Below, piece by piece: positions 57,401-64,000 of a DNA stretch of 64,000 nt; the stretch's first letter is position 1; each line of letters starts with the position of its first letter. The stretch spans positions 48,837,237 through 48,901,236 of the forward strand of contig NC_080185.1 in the NCBI RefSeq assembly GCF_950295315.1, read 5' to 3'. The notes beneath the pieces are model-generated. The model searched no databases, had not been told where the DNA came from, and worked only from the letters and a program-made list of their open reading frames with translations. Source of the DNA: Erinaceus europaeus (taxonomy: Eukaryota; Chordata; Mammalia; Eulipotyphla; Erinaceidae). The translations under genes were made by a program, and so were the position numbers.

Positions 57401-57666
57401 TATGTTGATTTTGTAGAATGTCAGTGATATATTGCTTAATATCTTCTAGTAGTTTCCTTCTGGAAACTTTAGATTTCTCTATGATAATACCATATCATCT
57501 ATAGATAGTAAGAGCTTGACTTCTTCCTTTCCATTCTGTATTCCTTTGATTTCTTTCTCTTGCCTGATTGATATGGCAAGAACTTTCAATACTATGTTGC
57601 AGAGTAATGGTGATAATGAACAGCCCAGTCTAGTCCCCGATCTGAGGGGGAATGTTGTCAGCTTCT
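54456..57666 (-). mobile_element. L1 copy P, 5'-truncated
   Basis: A-rich end at 54456-54500, 3' UTR to about 55770, ORF2 C-terminal half to about 57666. It ends at 'ggggaatgttgtcagcttct', next to the oligo-T of copy Q. The part from 55945 onward is duplicated at 61129 onward. Confidence 0.88.
55770..57640 (-). pseudogene. L1 ORF2 C-terminal half (copy P), broken
   Basis: Open stretches 55770-55964, 55988-56320 and 56466-56807 contain the ORF2 C-terminal region, including the Cys motif ([19 protein letters not shown]). The FADD motif region (near 57495-57510) is mutated to a non-matching form. Copy P is marked by a distinctive 'gggcaccagtttcc' at about 56006-56020, where other copies have 'gggcacctgggttgcttcc'. 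Confidence 0.85.
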
Positions 57667-59647
57667 TTCTTTTTTTTAAAATTTATTTATTATTTTTTTA
57701 AATTTTTTATTTAAGAAAGGATTAATGAACAAAAACATAAGGTAGGAGGGGTACAACTCCAAACAATTCCCACCACCCAATCTCCATAACCCACCCCCTC
57801 CCATGATAGCTTTCCCATTCTTTAACCCTCTGGGAGCATGGACCCAGGGTCGTTGAGGGTTGCAGAAGATAGAAGGTCTGGCTTCTGTAATTGCTTCCCC
57901 GTTGAACATGGGCATTGACTGCTCAGTCTATACTCCCAGTCTGCCTCTATCTTTCCCTAGTAAGGTGTGTCTCTGAGGAAGCTGAGCTCCAGGACACATT
58001 GGTGGGGTCTTCAATCCAGGGAAGCCTGGCCAGCATCCTGGTGGCATCTGGAACCTGGTGAATGAAAAGAGAGTTAACATACGAAGCCAAATAATTTGTT
58101 GAGCAATCATGGATCCCAAGCTTGGAATAGTGGAGAAGAAGTGTTAGGGAGGTACTCACTGCAAACTCTAGTGTACTTCTGGTTTCAGGTATATATTTTG
58201 CAGTAGTTTATGGGTACGTGTGAACATAAGCTCTCTCTCACAGAAACTGGTGTATATCTTGGTTATGGGACTTTGTTAGAAAGTGAACTACCTGAGATGA
58301 AATTAGAGTGTACTATAAAAGGAAAGGTCTCACCCGAGTAATGAAGCTGAAGGGTTGTCATTCCACACGTGACGTCTCTGGACACAGTCTGAGGTGTTGA
58401 GGTGGCAATCATTGCATTGGTTAGGTTGTGATCGGCGGATGCAATATTATTTCATTTGGATTGGGAGATGCATACGGGAAAGTGGGCCCTATCCAAGGGT
58501 TCCAGGACTGGGGGAAGTAGGGGCTTTATAGTGGAGATGTGAGGTTCCTGCTGTCTTAGAGTTCAAAAAGACAATCGATAGTTAATGTTATCATCACATT
58601 ATTTGTTAATTGGGTTAACTTTGAAAAGTCCTTTTGTTATGGTTTGCTGTACAGTATCCAGTATCTTGTATATAGCTGTGCTATTGGATGCTTCTAATCT
58701 ACTTGGTCTAGGCTTTTGAGAGAGTCCGCATATCAAATTCACAGCCTATATATTAAAAAGATTCAGTTTGTGTTTTGAGAAACTTTGAGACATACAACTG
58801 ATTTCCCCCCTCTCATATTAATTAACTACTGATTTATATGTCTACATTTTGCTAGGAGTGTACATAAACACCATTCCCACCACCAAAAGACAGTGACCCA
58901 TCCCTCCCGCCCACTCCCACCCCCCACTGGCCCAGGAAGCTGCATGTCTACCCCTCACCACTGGGTTTTTACTTTGGTGCCCTACTTACAATTTGATCAG
59001 GTCTTGCTTTTAGTTTCCCTTTCAGATCTTCTTAATCAACTTCTGTTGATGAGTGGGATCATCCCATACTCATCTTTATCTTTCTGACTTAGTTCACTTA
59101 ACATAATTCCTTCTAGCTCTGTCCAAGATGGGTCAGAGAAGGTGGGTTCATTGTTCTTGATAGCTGCATAGTACCATTGTGTATATATACCACAGCTTTC
59201 TCAGCCACTCATCTGTTGTTGGGCACCTGGGTTGCTTCCAGGTTTTAGCTATTATGAATTGTGCTGCTATGAACATAGGAGTACACACCTCTTTTTTGGT
59301 TGAGTGTTATGGAGTCCTTGGGGTATAACCCCAGGGAGAAATTACTGGATCACATGGAAGGTCCATGTCTAGCCTTCTGAGAGTTTTCCAGACTGCTCTC
59401 CACAGAGGCTGGACCAATTTACATTCCCACCAGCAATGTAAAGGGTTCCTCTGTCCCCACATCCTCTCCAGCATTTGTTGCTGCTGTCCTTTTTGATGTA
59501 TGCCATTCTTACAGGAGTGAGGTGGTATCTTAGTGATGTCTTAATTTGCATTTCTCTGACAATCAGTGACCTAGAGCAATTTTTCATATGTTTGTTAGCC
59601 TTTTAGATCTCCTCTGAGGTGAAAGTTTTGCTCATATGCTCTGCCCA
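57667..59647 (-). mobile_element. L1 copy Q, 5'-truncated
   Basis: A-rich end at 57667-57715, 3' UTR to about 58890, ORF2 C-terminus (frame 59369-59587, [12 protein letters not shown]) to about 59645. It is close in sequence to the young copy E. Confidence 0.88.
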
Positions 59648-61128
59648 TTTTTTTTTTTATTTAAATTTTTAATTTAAGAAAGGATTAGTGAACAAAAGCA
59701 TAAGGTAGGAGGGGTACAACTCCACACAATTCCCACCACCCAATCCCCATAACCCACCCTCTCCCATGATAGCCTTCCCATTCTCTAGCCCTCTGGGAGC
59801 ATGGACCCAGGGTCGTTGAGGGTTGCAGAAGGTAGAGGGTCTGGCTTCTGTAATTGCTTCCCCGCTGAACATGGGCGTTGACTGGTCGGTCCATACTCCC
59901 AGTCTGCCTCTCTCTTTCCCTAGTAAGGTGTGTCTCTGGGGAAGCTGAGCTCCAGGACACATTGGTGGGGTCTTCAATCCAGGGAAGCCTAGCCAGCATC
60001 CTCGTGGCATCTGGAACCTGGTGATTGAAAAGAGAGTTAACATACAAAGCCAAACAATTTGTTGAGCAAACATGGATCCCAAGATTGGAATAGTGGAGAG
60101 GAAGTGTTGGGGAGGTACTCACTGCAAACTCTAGTGTAATCCTGCTTTCAGGTATATATTTTGCAGTAGTTTATGGATACGTGTGCGCATACGCTCTCTC
60201 TCACAGAAACTGGTGTATGTCTAGGTTATGGGACTTTGTTAGAAAGTGAACTACCTGAGATGAAATTAGAGTGTACTATAAAAGGAAAGGTCTCACCCGA
60301 GTAATGAAGCTGAAGGGTTGTCATTCCACACGTGAAGTCTCTGGATACACTCTGAGGTGAAGCATGTTGAGATGGCAATCGTTGCTTTGGTTAGGTTGTG
60401 ATCGGCGGATGCAATATTATTTGGTATGGATTGGGAGAAGCATACGGGAAAGTGAGCCCTATCCATGGGTGCCAGGACTGGGGGAAGTAGGGGCTCTATA
60501 GTGAAGATGTGAGGTTCCTGCTGTCTTAGGGTTCAAAAAGACAATCAATAGTTAATATTATCATCACATTATTTGTTAATTGGGTTAACTTTGAAAAGTC
60601 CCTTTGTTATGGTTTGCTGTACAGTACCCAGTATCTTGTATATAGCTGTGCTATTGGAAGCCTCCAATCTACTTGGTCTAGGCTTTTGAGAGAGTCCGCA
60701 TATCAAATACGTAGCCTATCTATTAAAAAGATTCAGTTTGTCTCCTGTGAACCTTTGAGACATACAATTGATTTCCCCCTCTCATATTAATTAACTACTG
60801 ATTTATATGTCTACATTTTGCTAGGAGTGTACATAAACACCATTCCCATCACCAAAGGACCGTGACCCATCCCTCCCGCCCATTCCCACCCCCCACTGGC
60901 CCAGAAAGCTACATGTCTACCCCTCACCACTGGGTTTTTTCTTTGGTGCCCTACTTACAGTTTAGTGAGGTCCTGCTTTTAGTTTCCCTTTCAGATCTTC
61001 TAAGTCAGCTTCTGTTGATGAGTGGGATCATCCCATACTCATCTTTAACTTTCTGACTCAGTTCACTTAACATAATTCCTTCTAGCTCTGTCCAAGAGGG
61101 GTCAGAGAAGGTGGGTTCATTGTTCTTG
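59648..61128 (-). mobile_element. L1 copy R, 3' part, fused to duplicated P
   Basis: A-rich end at 59648-59690, 3' UTR and the very end of ORF2 up to about 61128. Beyond that point sequence is identical to copy P from 55945 on, so what follows is not R's own ORF2. Confidence 0.85.
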
Positions 61129-62850
61129 ATAGCTGCATAGTATTCCATTGTGTATATATACCACAGCTTTCTCAGCCACTCATCTGTTGTTGGGCACCAG
61201 TTTCCTTCCAGGTTTTAGCTATTATGAATTGTGCTGTTATGAACATACGTGTACACATATCTTTTTGATTGGGCATTATGTAATCCTTGGGGTATATCCC
61301 CAAGAGAGGAATTACTGGGTCATATAGAAGGTCTATTTTTAGCCTTGTGAGAGTTCTCCAGACTGCTCTCCACAGAGGCTGGACCAATATACATTCCCAC
61401 CAGCAGTGAAGAAGGGTTCCTCTGTCCCCACAGACTCTCCAACATTTGTTGCTGCTGTCCCTTTTGATGCATGCCATTCTCACAGGAGTGAGGTGGTATC
61501 TCAATGTTGTCGTTATTTATATCTCTCTGACAATCAGTGACCTGAAGAAGTTTTTCATGTGTTTGTTAGCCTTTTGGATCTCCTCTGAAGTGAATGTCTT
61601 GTTCACATCCTCTGCCCATTTCTGGATGGGGTCATTTTCTTTTTTGGTGCTAAGTTTGCTGAGCTCTTTGTATATTTTGGTTATTAATCTCGTATGATGT
61701 ATGGCATGTGAAGATCTTCTCCCATTCTGTGAGGGGTCTCTTTGTTTGTGTGATGGTTTCTTTGGCTGTGCAGAAGATTTTCAATTTGATATAGTCCCAT
61801 TGGTTTGTTTCTGCTTTAGTATTCCTTTCAATTGGGTTTGTTTCATCAAAGATGTCCTTGAAGTTTAGGTGGGAAAGTGTTCCACCAATGTTTTCCTCTA
61901 AGTATTTAATAGTTTCTTGTCTACCATCCAGGCCCTTGATCCAGATGAAGTTGCTTTTTGTTTCTGGTGAGATAAGGTGGTTCAATTTCATTCTTCTGCA
62001 TGTTTCAACCCAGTTTTCCCAGTACCATTTATTGAAGAGAGCTTCCTTCTTCCCTTTTTCAAAAATTAGATTTCCTTAGTTGTGGGGCTTTAGTTCTACT
62101 GCTTTGTGTGCCTATTTTTGATGCAGTACAAGGCTGTTTTGATGATGATGGCCTTATAATATAGTTTGAGATCTGGGAGTGTGATGCCTCTATTTCTGTT
62201 ACTTTTCCTCTAAATTGTTTTGGCAATTCTAGGTTTTTTTCTGGTTCCAGATAAATGACTGTAGTTTTTGTTCTATTCTCTTAAAGAAGCTTGGTGGAAC
62301 TTTGATGGGTATCCCATAAAATTTGTATTTGGCTCTGCGGAGGATATTCATTTTGATATCAATTCTTCCAATCAATGAGATGGGATGTCTTTCCATTTCT
62401 TGGTATCATTTTCTATTTCCTTGATAGTGACTCACAGTTTTCATTATAGAAATGTTTCACTTATTTGGTCATGTTTATTCTTAGGCATTTTACTCATTTT
62501 AATGCAACGTTGAATGTGTGTGATTTCTGGGTATCATCTTCTTCTGATTTCCTGTTTGCATAAAGAGATGCCACTGATTTTTTGTATGTTGATTTTGTAG
62601 AATGTCAGTGATATATTGCTTAATATCTTCTAGTAGTTTCCTTCTGGAAACTTTAGATTTCTCTATGATAATACCATATCATCTATAGATAGTAAGAGCT
62701 TGACTTCTTCCTTTCCATTCTGTATTCCTTTGATTTCTTTCTCTTGCCTGATTGATATGGCAAGAACTTTCAATACTATGTTGCAGAGTAATGGTGATAA
62801 TGAACAGCCCAGTCTAGTCCCCGATCTGAGGGGGAATGTTGTCAGCTTCT
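61129..62850 (-). pseudogene. Duplicated L1 ORF2 C-terminal half (copy P')
   Basis: The same broken frames as 55988-57640, shifted by 5184 bp (for example 61172-61504 and 61650-61991), including the 'gggcaccagtttcc' marker at about 61190. Confidence 0.88.
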
Positions 62851-64000
62851 TTCTTTTTTTTAAAATTTATTTATTATTTTTTTAAATTTTTTATTTAAGA
62901 AAGGATTAATGAACAAAAACATAAGGTAGGAGGGGTACAACTCCAAACAATTCCCACCACCCAATCTCCATAACCCACCCCCTCCCATGATAGCTTTCCC
63001 ATTCTTTAACCCTCTGGGAGCATGGACCCAGGGTCGTTGAGGGTTGCAGAAGATAGAAGGTCTGGCTTCTGTAATTGCTTCCCCGTTGAACATGGGCATT
63101 GACTGCTCAGTCTATACTCCCAGTCTGCCTCTATCTTTCCCTAGTAAGGTGTGTCTCTGAGGAAGCTGAGCTCCAGGACACATTGGTGGGGTCTTCAATC
63201 CAGGGAAGCCTGGCCAGCATCCTGGTGGCATCTGGAACCTGGTGAATGAAAAGAGAGTTAACATACGAAGCCAAATAATTTGTTGAGCAATCATGGATCC
63301 CAAGCTTGGAATAGTGGAGAAGAAGTGTTAGGGAGGTACTCACTGCAAACTCTAGTGTACTTCTGGTTTCAGGTATATATTTTGCAGTAGTTTATGGGTA
63401 CGTGTGAACATAAGCTCTCTCTCACAGAAACTGGTGTATATCTTGGTTATGGGACTTTGTTAGAAAGTGAACTACCTGAGATGAAATTAGAGTGTACTAT
63501 AAAAGGAAAGGTCTCACCCGAGTAATGAAGCTGAAGGGTTGTCATTCCACACGTGACGTCTCTGGACACAGTCTGAGGTGTTGAGGTGGCAATCATTGCA
63601 TTGGTTAGGTTGTGATCGGCGGATGCAATATTATTTCATTTGGATTGGGAGATGCATACGGGAAAGTGGGCCCTATCCAAGGGTTCCAGGACTGGGGGAA
63701 GTAGGGGCTTTATAGTGGAGATGTGAGGTTCCTGCTGTCTTAGAGTTCAAAAAGACAATCGATAGTTAATGTTATCATCACATTATTTGTTAATTGGGTT
63801 AACTTTGAAAAGTCCTTTTGTTATGGTTTGCTGTACAGTATCCAGTATCTTGTATATAGCTGTGCTATTGGATGCTTCTAATCTACTTGGTCTAGGCTTT
63901 TGAGAGAGTCCGCATATCAAATTCACAGCCTATATATTAAAAAGATTCAGTTTGTGTTTTGAGAAACTTTGAGACATACAACTGATTTCCCCCCTCTCAT
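62851..64000 (-). mobile_element. L1 copy Q', duplicated 3' UTR
   Basis: Second copy of Q's 3' end (identical to 57667-58816), cut by the window end. Confidence 0.88.

Larger units (their letters stand above)
55945..61128. repeat. Tandem duplication unit 1 (5184 bp)
   Basis: It begins just after the last mismatch (55944 a versus 61128 g) and contains the rest of P, all of Q and the first part of R. The sequence from 55945 recurs at 61129 with a constant offset of 5184, and I saw no difference up to the window end. Confidence 0.9.
61129..64000. repeat. Tandem duplication unit 2 (incomplete at window end)
   Basis: 2872 bp identical, as far as I can see, to 55945-58816. It contains a second copy of P's ORF2 part (61129-62850) and the start of a second Q. 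It runs off the window. Confidence 0.9.

Overview
This is eukaryotic, almost certainly mammalian, intergenic DNA built nearly entirely from transposable elements. The young repeats are LINE-1 copies, tRNA-like SINEs with a clear pol III B box and a CT-rich 3' half, and class II (ERVK-type) LTR elements with 6-bp target duplications. The SINE type resembles, from memory, the tRNA-derived SINEs of hedgehogs (Erinaceidae). I therefore suggest a eulipotyphlan such as Erinaceus, but this needs a database check. I see no intact host gene. The one host-gene trace is a broken HMGB-like retrocopy near 49.3-49.8 kb.

Layout. 1-1062: AT-rich sequence with two SINE fragments. 1063-4719: an L1 on the minus strand with an odd 5' segment, then an L1 3' end on the plus strand. 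4720-25490: one old plus-strand L1 (D) that was split by a full-length minus-strand L1 (C, 5374-13095) in its 5' UTR and by a full-length plus-strand L1 (E, 15922-22562) in its ORF2, plus several SINEs. 25491-31590: AT-rich unique DNA, then two L1 pieces, each carrying a solo LTR with a 6-bp duplication. 31591-36121: mostly non-repeat DNA and another L1 3' UTR with a SINE. 36122-43490: a minus-strand L1 3' UTR holding a nested pair of related non-autonomous ERVs (36806-42223), one inserted into the other in reverse orientation. 43491-54455: older L1 pieces, SINEs, two more LTRs, an unclassified repeat present twice, and the HMGB-like pseudogene. 54456-64000: a chain of minus-strand 5'-truncated L1s, part of which is tandemly duplicated with a period of exactly 5184 bp. 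The second unit runs off the window.

Most interesting. (1) The nested ERV pair: four LTRs, two kinds of primer-binding site (Lys3-type and Lys1,2-like), a swapped U3 segment that in one copy resembles the 5' half of tRNA-Gly, and an ERV-internal ORF I do not recognise. (2) The 5184-bp tandem duplication, whose crossover lies inside L1 ORF2. (3) L1 5' UTRs with tandem duplications, one with repeated YY1-like motifs and a CpG-rich block. All statements of identity are by eye. No search or alignment program was run.
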